Below, piece after piece: positions 42,182 through 50,933 of a stretch of DNA of 64,000 bases. Each line of letters begins with the position of its first letter. Position 1 is the first letter of the stretch. The DNA lies in assembly GCF_030817055.1 (NCBI RefSeq), contig NZ_JAUSYV010000001.1:2194001-2258000 (forward strand). Direction: 5' to 3'. A program made the translations under genes and the position numbers. Source of the stretch: Bacillus sp. V2I10 (GTDB taxonomy: Bacteria; Bacillota; Bacilli; Bacillales; Bacillaceae). Under the pieces are notes generated by a model that had not been told where the DNA came from, searched no databases, and saw only the letters and a list, made by a program, of their open reading frames with translations.

Positions 42182-43163
42182 TTTGCGCTGCCTCCTTATT
42201 TATCGTTTGAAGATTTTCCGTTAAGGACTGAAGAAAATCCAGGCCTTCAAGTGTAATTTTCGTTCCCGCACGTCCCCGTCCTTTTGTCACATAATCATTT
42301 TTCTCGAGGAAATCGAGTCGATGCCTAACCTGCTGAGGTGTTAGAGGGTGACGAGAATTCTTGCTGCTGTCAGAGATCATTCTCCGGCTTGCAGGCTCCC
42401 CTTCCTCATTGCTTGAACGGATGCATTCCAGAATAAAAAGATATTCTTGTTTGTCCATGAGAGTAAGCGGCTTATCCTTTTGATTTTTTGGTTCTTTTTT
42501 CTGTTTTGCAGACTCCTGCGACATAAATGGTTCTTTAGGAAGATCGTGCAGCTGAATGGAACGGCCGTCACAGACTGTTAGTAAATAATCAATAGTATTT
42601 TTAAGTTCCAGCACATTTCCTGGCCATTGATATTTCGTTAGAATGTCCAAAACCGTTTTATCCATGCGGACGTCCTGGCGCCGCTGCTTTATAAATGAAG
42701 CGGAAAGGATAGGAATATCGCTGCTCCGTTCGTTTAAAGACGGCAGTGTCAGCTTTAGTACGTTAAGATAATAGTAGAAGTCTTCGCGCAGGCTGCCTTC
42801 ATCAATTAATGCTTTTAAATGAACGGTTGATGAGGCAATAATTCGTACATCCACTATTCCAGGCTTTGAGGATCCAATCCTCTGCACTTGTTTATCCTGC
42901 AGAACACGAAGCAATTGCGCCTGAAGTTTTATACTCAGGTCTGAAATTTCTTTTAGAAAAACAGTTCCGCCATCAGCTTTTTCAATAAGCCCTTGTTTAT
43001 TTTCGTGTTCATTGCCGAAAAGTTCATATTCAAGGACATCTTCTGAATATGTACTGCAGTTTATTGCCGCAAACGGCTTTTGTGCCCGCTCTGACCCATT
43101 ATGGATGGCATTCGCAAACAGTTGCTTGCCGGTTCCGGTTGAACCTTCGATAATTATCGGCAA
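42165..43163 (-). CDS. yplP: Degenerate sigma-54-activator-type AAA+ protein YplP with winged-helix C-terminus
   Basis: Walker A GSTGTGKQL is intact. At the place of the GAFTGA loop it reads ELFGNEHENKQGLIEKADGG, so the sigma-54 contact is absent. Walker B is TVFLKEISD instead of FLDE, and the arginine-finger helix reads LREDFYYYLN. The C-terminus is a winged helix (TPQQVRHRLDFLEKNDYVTKG), not a Fis-type helix. The frame with good protein sense runs upstream to about 43265 (EKHAPAYYFDDIIGDHPLF) but has no ATG, GTG or TTG before TTG 43163. AAGGAG stands 6-9 bases before two ATC codons. Probably a regulator, not a sigma-54 activator. Confidence 0.75.
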   Translation of the reverse strand: MPIIIEGSTGTGKQLFANAIHNGSERAQKPFAAINCSTYSEDVLEYELFGNEHENKQGLIEKADGGTVFLKEISDLSIKLQAQLLRVLQDKQVQRIGSSKPGIVDVRIIASSTVHLKALIDEGSLREDFYYYLNVLKLTLPSLNERSSDIPILSASFIKQRRQDVRMDKTVLDILTKYQWPGNVLELKNTIDYLLTVCDGRSIQLHDLPKEPFMSQESAKQKKEPKNQKDKPLTLMDKQEYLFILECIRSSNEEGEPASRRMISDSSKNSRHPLTPQQVRHRLDFLEKNDYVTKGRGRAGTKITLEGLDFLQSLTENLQTINKEAAQNGVLD

Positions 43164-43268
43164 ATCTGCTTTTGCGAGCTTTTTTGCTATATATTTTTTT
43201 TCAATGAAAAGAGGATGGTCTCCAATAATATCATCAAAATAATAAGCGGGTGCATGTTTTTCGATGAT

Positions 43269-43672
43269 TTTCAGCTCCTTAAATGATTAATTGGGTTTAT
43301 TATAACACCCAAACACAACTAATTGGAACCAATAAGATTTATTTTTTTAGAAAATTTTGAGATGAAAGGGACAGGCAAGTTGAATGAACAAGGTTTACCC
43401 GAGGATGAAATGGAATGGTGCTAGAGGAAAAAGGCGCTTCCCAAGTTGAAAAAGGATTGAGGCATCAAACACCAATCCCTTTCTAACTAATCCAAAGACC
43501 TGTTTTAACTGATCCATTGTGTTCATTTGTGTGCGGGGTTGAAAACCTTGCCGCCCATATCCTCATTCTGATCATAAAACGGCCATTGTCTTCATTTGCT
43601 GCAACAAAACAAGGAATGCTTCCCCGGCAGACTTAAGTTCAAATTCCAAGAAAATAACCACCAATGTTAAGA
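43269..43672. other. Intergenic region between yplP and ilvA
   Basis: About 400 bases between divergent genes. A TATAAT on the minus strand (near 43302-43307) may belong to yplP. I find no ORF with a ribosome site, no hairpin with T tract and no repeat from the other families. Confidence 0.5.
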
Positions 43673-43726
43673 AATTATGAGAAAATTTTAATAATAACTT
43701 TTAATTATGAATATTCATGATATAAT
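43673..43726 (+). promoter_or_regulatory. CodY-like box and -10 of ilvA
   Basis: AATTATGAGAAAATT (43673-43687) differs from AATTTTCWGAAAATT at two positions, both in the left arm. TATAAT follows at 43721-43726. CodY control of ilvA is known in B. subtilis. Confidence 0.55.
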
Positions 43727-43765
43727 GTTCCAATTAAATCATTGATTGAGAAAGGATTTTACCCT

Positions 43766-45034
43766 ATGAAACAAATGATGAATCTTGAACCCGCTATTCA
43801 TGTGGCAGACATCTTAAAGGCGCACCATTTGTTAAAAGATGTTGTCATTCATACACCTCTTCAAAAAGATGAACGCCTTTCTGAAAAATATGATTGCAGC
43901 GTCTATTTGAAAAGAGAAGATCTTCAGATAGTACGTTCTTTCAAATTAAGAGGCGCCTATAACAAAATTAAACAGCTGACAAAAGAAGAAACTGTTAATG
44001 GCATTGTTTGTGCCAGCGCCGGGAATCATGCGCAGGGAGTAGCCTATTCTTGCAAGCAATTGAATATTCACGGCAAAATCTTTATGCCATCCACTACCCC
44101 TAGACAAAAAGTATCTCAGGTAGAGCTTTTCGGACGAGGGCACGTTGAGATTATACTTACTGGCGACACGTTTGATGATTCATATAAAAAGGCAAGAGAA
44201 TGCAGCGAGTCAGAGGATAGAGCCTTTATACATCCATTTGATGATTTAGAGGTCATCGCCGGACAGGGAACGATTGCCATTGAAATTCTTAATGACTGCG
44301 ATGCAGAGCTTGATTACGTATTTGCAAGTATTGGAGGAGGAGGACTGATATCAGGTATCGGGACTTATTTTAAACAAGTTTCCCCGGGCACGAAGGTCAT
44401 TGGAGTTGAACCAGAGGGGGCACCTTCTTTTGCGGAATCGATTACAGCCGGAGAAGTGGTGGAGCTTGAAAATATTGATAAATTTGTGGACGGAGCAGCA
44501 GTGAAGCGGATTGGAGATCATAATTTTTCAATTTGCAGACAGACTGTAGATGATCATATCCTTGTGCCGGAGGGAAAAGTTTGCACCACGATTTTAAGCC
44601 TGTACAATGAGAATGCAATTGTTGCCGAGCCTGCAGGTGCTCTTCCAATCGCTGCCCTTGATTTTTACAGAGACGAAATCAAGGGGAAAAACATTGTCTG
44701 TATTATCAGCGGAGGGAATAATGACATTGGCCGCATGCAGGAAATGAAAGAGCGCTCGCTGATGTATGAAGGGCTGCAGCACTACTTTATTGTGAATTTT
44801 CCTCAGCGCGCCGGCGCACTTAGAGAATTTCTCGATGAAGTGCTTGGTCCAAACGATGACATTTCCAGATTTGAATATACGAAAAAGAACAATCGCGACA
44901 GCGGACCTGCATTTGTTGGAATTGAGCTGAAAAACAAAGAGGACTACACGGGTTTGCTGAATAGAATGCAGCGAAAAGGTTTTCCATTTACTGAAGTGAA
45001 AAAAGACAGCAGTTTATTTCATCTTTTCATTTAA
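43766..45034 (+). CDS. ilvA: Threonine ammonia-lyase (biosynthetic)
   Basis: 422 residues. PLP Lys in EDLQIVRSFKLRGAYNK, the glycine loop IGGGGLISG and SGGNNDIGRMQE, and a C-terminal ACT-like domain (YFIVNFPQRAGALREFLDEVLG). It makes 2-oxobutanoate, the first step to isoleucine. The shorter single-ACT form is usual in Bacillus. ATG 43766 has AAAGGATTT upstream. In B. subtilis ilvA also lies between yplP and ypmP. Confidence 0.94.
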   Translation: MKQMMNLEPAIHVADILKAHHLLKDVVIHTPLQKDERLSEKYDCSVYLKREDLQIVRSFKLRGAYNKIKQLTKEETVNGIVCASAGNHAQGVAYSCKQLNIHGKIFMPSTTPRQKVSQVELFGRGHVEIILTGDTFDDSYKKARECSESEDRAFIHPFDDLEVIAGQGTIAIEILNDCDAELDYVFASIGGGGLISGIGTYFKQVSPGTKVIGVEPEGAPSFAESITAGEVVELENIDKFVDGAAVKRIGDHNFSICRQTVDDHILVPEGKVCTTILSLYNENAIVAEPAGALPIAALDFYRDEIKGKNIVCIISGGNNDIGRMQEMKERSLMYEGLQHYFIVNFPQRAGALREFLDEVLGPNDDISRFEYTKKNNRDSGPAFVGIELKNKEDYTGLLNRMQRKGFPFTEVKKDSSLFHLFI

Positions 45035-45135
45035 TTTTTGAATGAAAATTTTAGCCTTTACTGACACAATTAGACAGACTTCTGCTTTTAGTTGGGTTAT
45101 AATATAAGAAACGGGTGAAAAAGAGGATTGATAAC

Positions 45136-45387
45136 TTGTTATTCAAGAGCCTAGAGTTCAAGCTGTTAAATGGACATAAGGTAAAAATCACAGATATTCC
45201 AGTATTGGAGGAAGATAATCAATACCGATTTCTCGTTCAAATCCGACTGCAGACGTTTTTATCAAAGATCACAGCACAGAATCATCCAAACGATATTTAT
45301 TCGTTCAGGGATTACTTGAAAAAATCAATAAAGTGGCCAGATTATGAAGCCATTTATCAACCTGTCATTTTAAAACATAACGCATAG
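45136..45387 (+). CDS. ypmP: DUF2535 protein YpmP
   Basis: 83 residues beginning MLFKSLEFKLLNGHKVKI, then YRFLVQIRLQTFLSKI and YSFRDYLKKSIKWPDYEAIY, the YpmP/DUF2535 pattern. The TTG at 45136 has AGAGGA nine bases upstream and yields the conserved N-terminus, so it is chosen over GTG 45115. Function unknown. Followed by a terminator. Confidence 0.8.
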   Translation: MLFKSLEFKLLNGHKVKITDIPVLEEDNQYRFLVQIRLQTFLSKITAQNHPNDIYSFRDYLKKSIKWPDYEAIYQPVILKHNA

Positions 45388-45394
45388 CACGCCA

Positions 45395-45429
45395 TAAGAC
45401 CGCATAAACAACTTGCGGTCTTTTCTTTT
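45395..45429 (+). terminator. Terminator of ypmP
   Basis: AAGACCGCA / TGCGGTCTT stem and TTTTCTTTT. Confidence 0.85.
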
Positions 45430-45568
45430 GTTAAAATGAGAATAAAATATCCAAATTATTAAAAAGCTAGGAAAGGGTTTTACATAAGAATTGTAAGCAA
45501 ATAAGATTGAAACATCTTTAATTGAGGGTATAATACAAGATAGTTAGATTAATAGGGAAGTGATACCG

Positions 45569-46411
45569 TTGACAAGCGTTAAAATTGTGACTGATTCCAC
45601 AGGAGATCTAAGTCATGAGATGATTGAAAAATACGATATTAAAGTAGTTCCGCTGACGATCGTGATAGACGATGAATCTTACCTTGACCGTGTGGACATA
45701 GAGCCGGAAGAATTTATAAAAAAGATGAAAGAAGCGGACGAGCTTCCCAAAAGCTCACAGCCACCTGTTGGAAAGTTTGCACAAGTTTACGATGAACTCA
45801 GTGCAGACGGCAGCAGTATCATTTCTATACATATGACCGGGGGCATGAGCGGCACCGTTCGTTCAGCCGAAAGTGCAGCGGGTATGACAGATGCAGATGT
45901 TACCGTAATCGACTCCATGTTTATTTCAAGGGCAATGGCCTTTCAAGTGATTGAAGCTGCAAAAATGGCCCAGGCAGGTGCCTCCAAACAGGAAATTCTC
46001 GAACGGATTGAACACATTCGCAAAAACAGCCAGCTTTTCGTAACAGTAGATACACTTGAAAACCTGGTGAAAGGCGGCAGAATCGGCAGAGGCAAAGGGA
46101 TGATCGGCTCACTTCTTAATATCAAGCCGATTGCGTCGCTTGCAGATGGCGTTTATACCCCTGTCACAAAAGTGAGGAGCCACTCACAAATTGTGAAATT
46201 TCTGGCCAAACAGTTCGCGGAAGATGTGAAAAACAAAACAGTAAAAGCTGTTGGCATCGTGCATGCAGATTCATTAGCGCTTGCAACAAACTTAAAAAAT
46301 GCTCTCCTCGAAATGAATGCAGACTATCCAATTGATATATGCTACACAACGCCTGTTATTTCAACACATACTGGTCCAGGTGCCATAGGATTTATGTATT
46401 TTGCTGAATAG
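45569..46411 (+). CDS. DegV-family fatty-acid-binding protein
   Basis: 280 residues, complete. VKIVTDSTGDLSHEM at the start, KSSQPPVGKF, HMTGGMSGTVRSAESAA and GGRIGRGKGMIGSLLNIKPI around the lipid cavity, and THTGPGAIGFMYF at the end. These proteins carry a fatty acid for phosphorylation by FakA-type kinases. TTG 45569 has AGGGAAG nine bases ahead. A broken paralogue is at 27971-28818. Confidence 0.87.
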   Translation: MTSVKIVTDSTGDLSHEMIEKYDIKVVPLTIVIDDESYLDRVDIEPEEFIKKMKEADELPKSSQPPVGKFAQVYDELSADGSSIISIHMTGGMSGTVRSAESAAGMTDADVTVIDSMFISRAMAFQVIEAAKMAQAGASKQEILERIEHIRKNSQLFVTVDTLENLVKGGRIGRGKGMIGSLLNIKPIASLADGVYTPVTKVRSHSQIVKFLAKQFAEDVKNKTVKAVGIVHADSLALATNLKNALLEMNADYPIDICYTTPVISTHTGPGAIGFMYFAE

Positions 46412-46419
46412 AGTTAATG

Positions 46420-46446
46420 ACGCATGGGAAAATCCATGCGTTTTTT
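46420..46446 (+). terminator. Terminator of the degV gene
   Basis: ACGCATGG / CCATGCGT perfect stem with T6. Confidence 0.9.
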
Positions 46447-46565
46447 ATGAGTTCTTTCTTTGAGTAGTTCATTAAATGCGAGATCTGTTTTCAGAAAATT
46501 GAAACCTTTCATCCTGACAAACGTATATATCAATAGAAAGTATCCTATGAAGCAGGTGATCAAAA

Positions 46566-46748
46566 ATGCTTTGGATCATACTATTTTCACCACTGCTCCT
46601 TTTATCTGCCCTCGCCATCTATTTTGACAAAGTATCCGGAATGAGTCTTCCTGAACACTCAAAACAGGATGAGCATTCAGGTTTTCTTTCAGGAAATGCA
46701 AATGCAATGAACAGCAATGGAGGAGACGGAAACTCATTCTCGATTTAA
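46566..46748 (+). CDS. Small membrane-anchored hypothetical protein
   Basis: 60 residues: one N-terminal hydrophobic segment (LWIILFSPLLLLSALAIYF), then a polar Asn/Ser/Gly-rich tail (HSGFLSGNANAMNSNGGDGN). ATG behind an AGCAGGTGA site. It has its own bidirectional terminator. No family recognised. Confidence 0.6.
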   Translation: MLWIILFSPLLLLSALAIYFDKVSGMSLPEHSKQDEHSGFLSGNANAMNSNGGDGNSFSI

Positions 46749-46786
46749 AAAAACGGATGTTCCACTTTGGGAAATCCGTTTTTTTC
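46747..46786. terminator. Bidirectional terminator
   Basis: AAAAACGGAT / ATCCGTTTTT stem with T7, between the small membrane gene and the PCYCGC lipoprotein gene. Confidence 0.88.
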
Positions 46787-46789
46787 TGC

Positions 46790-47296
46790 TCAAACTTCAG
46801 GGTTCTCAGTATCTGTTGGTTCCGCATAACCCTCTTTATACTGCTCATCAATTAAATCGCGGACATTTTTCATTGACATGCCTTTTTCATGTTCGATAAT
46901 AGCTTTGGCTGCAATTTCAAGACAGACTCCGCATTTTGTCCCGTGATCGTCCCAGACGATGCCTCCGTTTTCTTTGCGTTCTTTAATGAAACAATTTCCA
47001 TTATCCTTGTGTCCGGCAGATTCACCGCACCCGCAGTAGCAAGGCATATAGCTTAATAATTCCTCATGCTTTGCGGCTGCCGTATACAGGGTTTTAATTT
47101 CATCAGGCTGATCATTAAGAAACGAAGGAAGGACATCTGCTGACCTCGTTTCTTCTTGAATATCACCATTATCTTTAAAGGAGAGGCGGCTGCTGTGTTC
47201 GTGCTTCTTTTCACTGCTGGCGGATTCCTGACATCCGGCAAGTAAAACGGAACCTGCTAAAAATGCTGTCATGACGAATTGAACTTTGGTTTTCAA
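46790..47296 (-). CDS. PCYCGC-motif lipoprotein
   Basis: 168 residues with a lipoprotein signal (AGSVLLAGC, lipid Cys about 22). The mature part contains PCYCGCGESAGHKDNGNCF (about 85-103) and DDHGTKCGVCLEIA, seven Cys in all, which defines the PCYCGC family. A metal or redox role on the outer face of the membrane is plausible. A nearby SCO1-type gene (ypmQ) handles copper in other species, so a copper link is possible but only inferred. Confidence 0.82.
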   Translation of the reverse strand: MKTKVQFVMTAFLAGSVLLAGCQESASSEKKHEHSSRLSFKDNGDIQEETRSADVLPSFLNDQPDEIKTLYTAAAKHEELLSYMPCYCGCGESAGHKDNGNCFIKERKENGGIVWDDHGTKCGVCLEIAAKAIIEHEKGMSMKNVRDLIDEQYKEGYAEPTDTENPEV

Positions 47297-47407
47297 GGCA
47301 CTTCACCTGCTTTTATTAGTTACTCATACTCTATCATATCTGCGCGATGGAACTTTTGAACAATTTATGAATTCCCATCTCATATAGATTAAAGAAGGGG
47401 TGAGGGG

Positions 47408-48359
47408 ATGGCTAAAAAAGTCCTGTTCTTTGGAGATTTTGGGGTGGATGATATTGTCGCTTTGATGTACAGCTATTACAATAAGCAGATAGATGTAATT
47501 GGAATTGTCGCAGATTATGGCAATGTGTCTAAAGAGACTGCAATAAACAGCGCACGTTATTTTACTATGCTGACAAAGACAAATAATATCCCAATAATCG
47601 GGGGAGCAGCCAGACCCCTGACTGGTGAAATTCCTGTCTTTTATCCTGAAATTCATGGAGAGCAAGGATTGGGTCCAATTGTTCCGGAGATTGAAGTTTC
47701 ACAGGAAGACTTTGAAAACTTTGAGCTGATCCGTTCACTCATTATTGAGCACCATTATGATTTAACCATTGTGAACGTTGGGCGCCTGACATCTCTTGCC
47801 ACTGCTTTTGTTTTATTTCCGACTGTGCTTGGGAAGGTTAAGGAGATTTTTATTATGGGCGGGGCCTTTCTTTATCCGGGAAATGTCACGCCAGTTGCAG
47901 AAGCGAATTTTTACGGCGATCCCGCTGCAGCAAATCTTGTGATGACAATCGCAAAACGAGTCACCATTTTCCCGCTGAACGTCACCAATTATGCAATCAT
48001 ACCCGAGGAAATTATAGCGGATTTAGATCACTATTATCGGCGGAAAAATGACGAAGTAGGAATGCTGCTAAAACCGATGATTGATTTTTATACGAATTTT
48101 TAAAAAAAACACCCCCGAAATAGCGGGAGGACCTCTGCACGACCTGCTGACCTTATGGGGTGCAGTGAATGAAAAGCAGATAACTCTTGTAGAAAAGCCT
48201 GTTAAAATTATTCTAGAATCTGAATTTGCGAGAGGACAGAGTATAGCAGACTTCAGACCTTATAAAACCCTTGCTGATTACCCCGTTCACGGTATTGCGG
48301 TTAAGTTTAACTATGACGCTTTTATTGCTGATTTTGAGAGCATCATGAAGGGAGGATAA
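47408..48359 (+). pseudogene. Inosine-uridine-type nucleoside hydrolase, frame broken
   Basis: The N-terminal calcium motif reads FFGDFGVDDIVALMY, near the DTDxGxDD form, and IMGGAFLYPGNVTPVAEANFYGDPAAA and FPLNVTNYAII are as in the IUNH family. The C-terminal part (EIAGGPLHDLLTLWGAVN) is in the next frame. The break is in a T5A8 run at 48097-48109; one base less gives a full protein of about 316 residues. It would split ribonucleosides into base and ribose. A homopolymer indel suggests sequencing error, but decay is possible. Confidence 0.83.
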
Positions 48360-48469
48360 TTGTGTCAATCATTTGAACTGTGTAACCACTTTCAAGCATG
48401 TGCTTCCCAATCTCTCAATGTTTTGTTAAACTTTTCATATTGGATTATTAGGAAAGGTGACTCCCTGCA

Positions 48470-49042
48470 ATGAAAAAACACTATATACTATTACTTTTAC
48501 TTGCTATTACTCTCTTATCAGGATGCGGTTCCAGCGGAATAAAAGGAGCTCTTAATTATGAAATTGCTGATTTTTCCTACATAAATCAGGATGGAAAGCC
48601 AGTCGGTTTAAATGATCTAAAAGGGGAAATCTGGGTAGCTAATTTCATTTTTACAAGCTGTGATACGGTTTGCCCGCCAATGACGGCGCATATGACAGAA
48701 TTGCAGAAGCAGTTGAAAGAAGCTGGATTAGATGTACGGCTCGTCTCATTCAGTGTTGACCCTGAAGTGGACACCCCAGAGAAATTAAAGGAATTTGCAG
48801 GCAGATATCCTCTTTCACTTGAAAATTGGGATTTCCTGACCGGGTATTCTCAAAAGGAAATCGACAACTTTGCAAAAAGCAGCTTTAAAACGATCGTACA
48901 AAAGCCTGAAGGACAGGATCAAGTCATTCACGGAACATTGTTTTATTTAATTGATCAAAACGGCAAGGTCATGAAAGACTATGACGGAGTAGAAAATGTA
49001 TCATATGATGAAATAATTGATGATGTAAAAAAGATACAGTAA
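48470..49042 (+). CDS. ypmQ: SCO1/SenC-family lipoprotein YpmQ
   Basis: 190 residues. Lipobox LLSGC (Cys19), then a thioredoxin fold with the copper/redox pair C64-DTV-C68 in FTSCDTVCPPMTAHM and the late His in VIHGTLFYLID. SCO proteins help copper loading of cytochrome oxidase on the outer face of the membrane. AAAGGTGA site before ATG. Position between ypmP and ypmR as in B. subtilis, with two inserted units in between. Confidence 0.9.
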   Translation: MKKHYILLLLLAITLLSGCGSSGIKGALNYEIADFSYINQDGKPVGLNDLKGEIWVANFIFTSCDTVCPPMTAHMTELQKQLKEAGLDVRLVSFSVDPEVDTPEKLKEFAGRYPLSLENWDFLTGYSQKEIDNFAKSSFKTIVQKPEGQDQVIHGTLFYLIDQNGKVMKDYDGVENVSYDEIIDDVKKIQ

Positions 49043-49046
49043 TGAA

Positions 49047-49074
49047 AATAAATCCGCAGATTGCGGATTTTTTT
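49047..49074 (+). terminator. Terminator of ypmQ
   Basis: AAATCCGCA / TGCGGATTT stem with T7. Confidence 0.9.
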
Positions 49075-49322
49075 GCTCCATTACAGATAATGTTTCGATA
49101 CTAATCATGATATTCACCTATTGGATTTACTGAGAATACAATACACCTAAATTGAAAATCAAATCAAAGAGGTGAAGCGAAAAAGATATGGTTTCATATA
49201 TGGATTATACTTCTCCATCCGTTCAATACACGTTTACACGTAAATAAAAGCACCTTATTTAAAAAGGACAGCAGCAATTATATTAACGTATTAGGGATAA
49301 AACAGCTAGAGAGTCTGGAAAG

Positions 49323-49718
49323 TTATCTCTGCTTGATATATTTCTTAGTGCTCGAAATGTTGTGGAGCCGCATTATCATCATATAAGACCACTCTGCTTG
49401 CTGATGCCAGTGCAATTCCCTAATTCCGCCCGGCGTCAAACGCATATTGACTCCTGAGAGTGTAGTGGCAATCGGCAGTTCTCTTATTGTGATTTCTCTG
49501 GACCAGCCCCCATGATTTAATTGCATATGTGTGTCAGAAAAAGAGAATTTTAAGTTCGGCAAACTTCCAGCATCTGTTACAGGCGGAACCAGTAAATCAG
49601 GATTTTCAATGTCTCGCATGATGTCCCGCGGACCAAGATCTGTAGCGCCGGCACCATCTTCTCTAAGTGGCTGGGGAATATTTTTAAGAATGGATCTCTT
49701 TGAGAGCGGAGATTCCAT
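49323..49718 (-). pseudogene. N-terminal fragment of an oxalate decarboxylase
   Basis: About 115 residues match the start of OxdC/OxdD (SILKNIPQPLREDGAGATD, ATTLSGVNMRLTPGGIRELH), up to the first cupin metal motif WHQQAEWSYM. The sequence then turns into unrelated codons and stops. Roughly two thirds of the two-cupin enzyme, including the second Mn site, are missing. ATG 49718 has AAAGGAG eight bases upstream, so the start region is intact. No mobile element is seen at the break point. Confidence 0.75.
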
Positions 49719-49815
49719 AATACCTGCTCCTTTCATCAACTGCTCTATTTTTTAATCTGCTTTTTAATATATGCGCAAATCACTGTATGAGATGTTAAGT
49801 ATATAAGTGATAGAG

Positions 49816-49857
49816 AAAACGCTATTTTTCTGAGAGGAAAAATAGCGTTTTTTATTT
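49816..49857. terminator. Strong hairpin terminator in a gene-free stretch
   Basis: AAAACGCTATTTTT / AAAAATAGCGTTTT perfect stem and TTTATTTT tail. The 370 bases between the oxdC remnant and ypmR hold no ORF I can support, so what this hairpin ends is unclear. Confidence 0.75.
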
Positions 49858-50112
49858 TATTACATAGATGGTACCTTCATTTATTTGATAATCAATTGAA
49901 TACAGGGAAAATGATGAAAAAACAGCTTTCCTGATGGGTTCAGATTAAGATTCAATTTCACTGTCGGAAGTATACAGGATAATCTGTCAAGATGAAGCAT
50001 CAATGTTAATTGTATGGAAGCATAAATGAATAGTGCTGATACTCATCTGTTTTTGCTGTAACTGTACGCAAATACATGTTATAATCATAGGCTAAAAGAA
50101 CGGTGAAAGGGG

Positions 50113-50907
50113 ATGATTACGATACGAAATCTGTTTATTTTGCTCATGGGATTACTGATGCTGCTATCCGGCTGTAATGCTTTATCAGGGAATCCTGCTG
50201 ATATGGCTGCAAAACCGGTCAATAATAAAGAATATCTGATGAAGGAACCCATCCCCAAAAACTTTGTCCCAAGTAATTTAAATGTAGTTGCTATAGGTGA
50301 TTCATTAACCGCCGGAGTAGGAGATGCCGATAATAATGGAGGCTACGTCGGAGATGTCAGCGATTTGCTGCAGCGCGAAGAAAACATTTCGTCTGTAGAT
50401 GTGTCCAATTTTGGAGTCAGAGGTCATAAAACGACCGATTTGATAAAAGTTCTTGGAAATGAAAAAGTCATTGAAAAATTGAGAGATGCCGATATCATTT
50501 TGATGACAATTGGCGGAAATGATATTATGAAGGTTACACGCAATCATATTATAAACCTTAAACTTGGACCATACCGCGAGGAACAGCCTCTTTTTGAAAA
50601 ACGGTTCAAAAAAATCATGAAGACGGTCCGGACCGCAAATCCTGATGCAGTCATTGTATATACAGGCTTATATAACCCTTTTAAATTTATGCTCCCTGAG
50701 CTCAGTGAAATTGACACGATTGTAGAAGAATGGAATCAGACATCAAACCGCATTATCATGGAAGACGGAAATGCCATTTTTGTCCCTACCCAAGACCTCT
50801 TTTCTAATCAATCGGTTGGGAAACTTCTATATATTGATGAGTTTCATCCGAGTGAAACAGGGTATTCATTAATAGCAGACAGGGTATACTCAAGCCTCTC
50901 AGACTAG
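50113..50907 (+). CDS. ypmR: GDSL/SGNH lipase-like lipoprotein YpmR
   Basis: 264 residues. Lipobox LLSGC (Cys21). SGNH blocks: Ser64 in AIGDSLTAGVG, Gly in NFGVRGHKT, Asn in TIGGNDIM and the Asp/His pair in YIDEFHPSETGY. An extracellular esterase or lipase tethered to the membrane is expected. ATG with GGTGA six bases upstream. Next to ypmS as in B. subtilis. Confidence 0.9.
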   Translation: MITIRNLFILLMGLLMLLSGCNALSGNPADMAAKPVNNKEYLMKEPIPKNFVPSNLNVVAIGDSLTAGVGDADNNGGYVGDVSDLLQREENISSVDVSNFGVRGHKTTDLIKVLGNEKVIEKLRDADIILMTIGGNDIMKVTRNHIINLKLGPYREEQPLFEKRFKKIMKTVRTANPDAVIVYTGLYNPFKFMLPELSEIDTIVEEWNQTSNRIIMEDGNAIFVPTQDLFSNQSVGKLLYIDEFHPSETGYSLIADRVYSSLSD

Positions 50908-50933
50908 ATTTAAAAAGATTGGATGATTACTGT

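Noticed and set aside
49189..49248. 19-codon ORF MVSYMDYTSPSVQYTFTRK
   Set aside because: Ribosome site too far away and an equally open overlapping frame exists; no support for translation.
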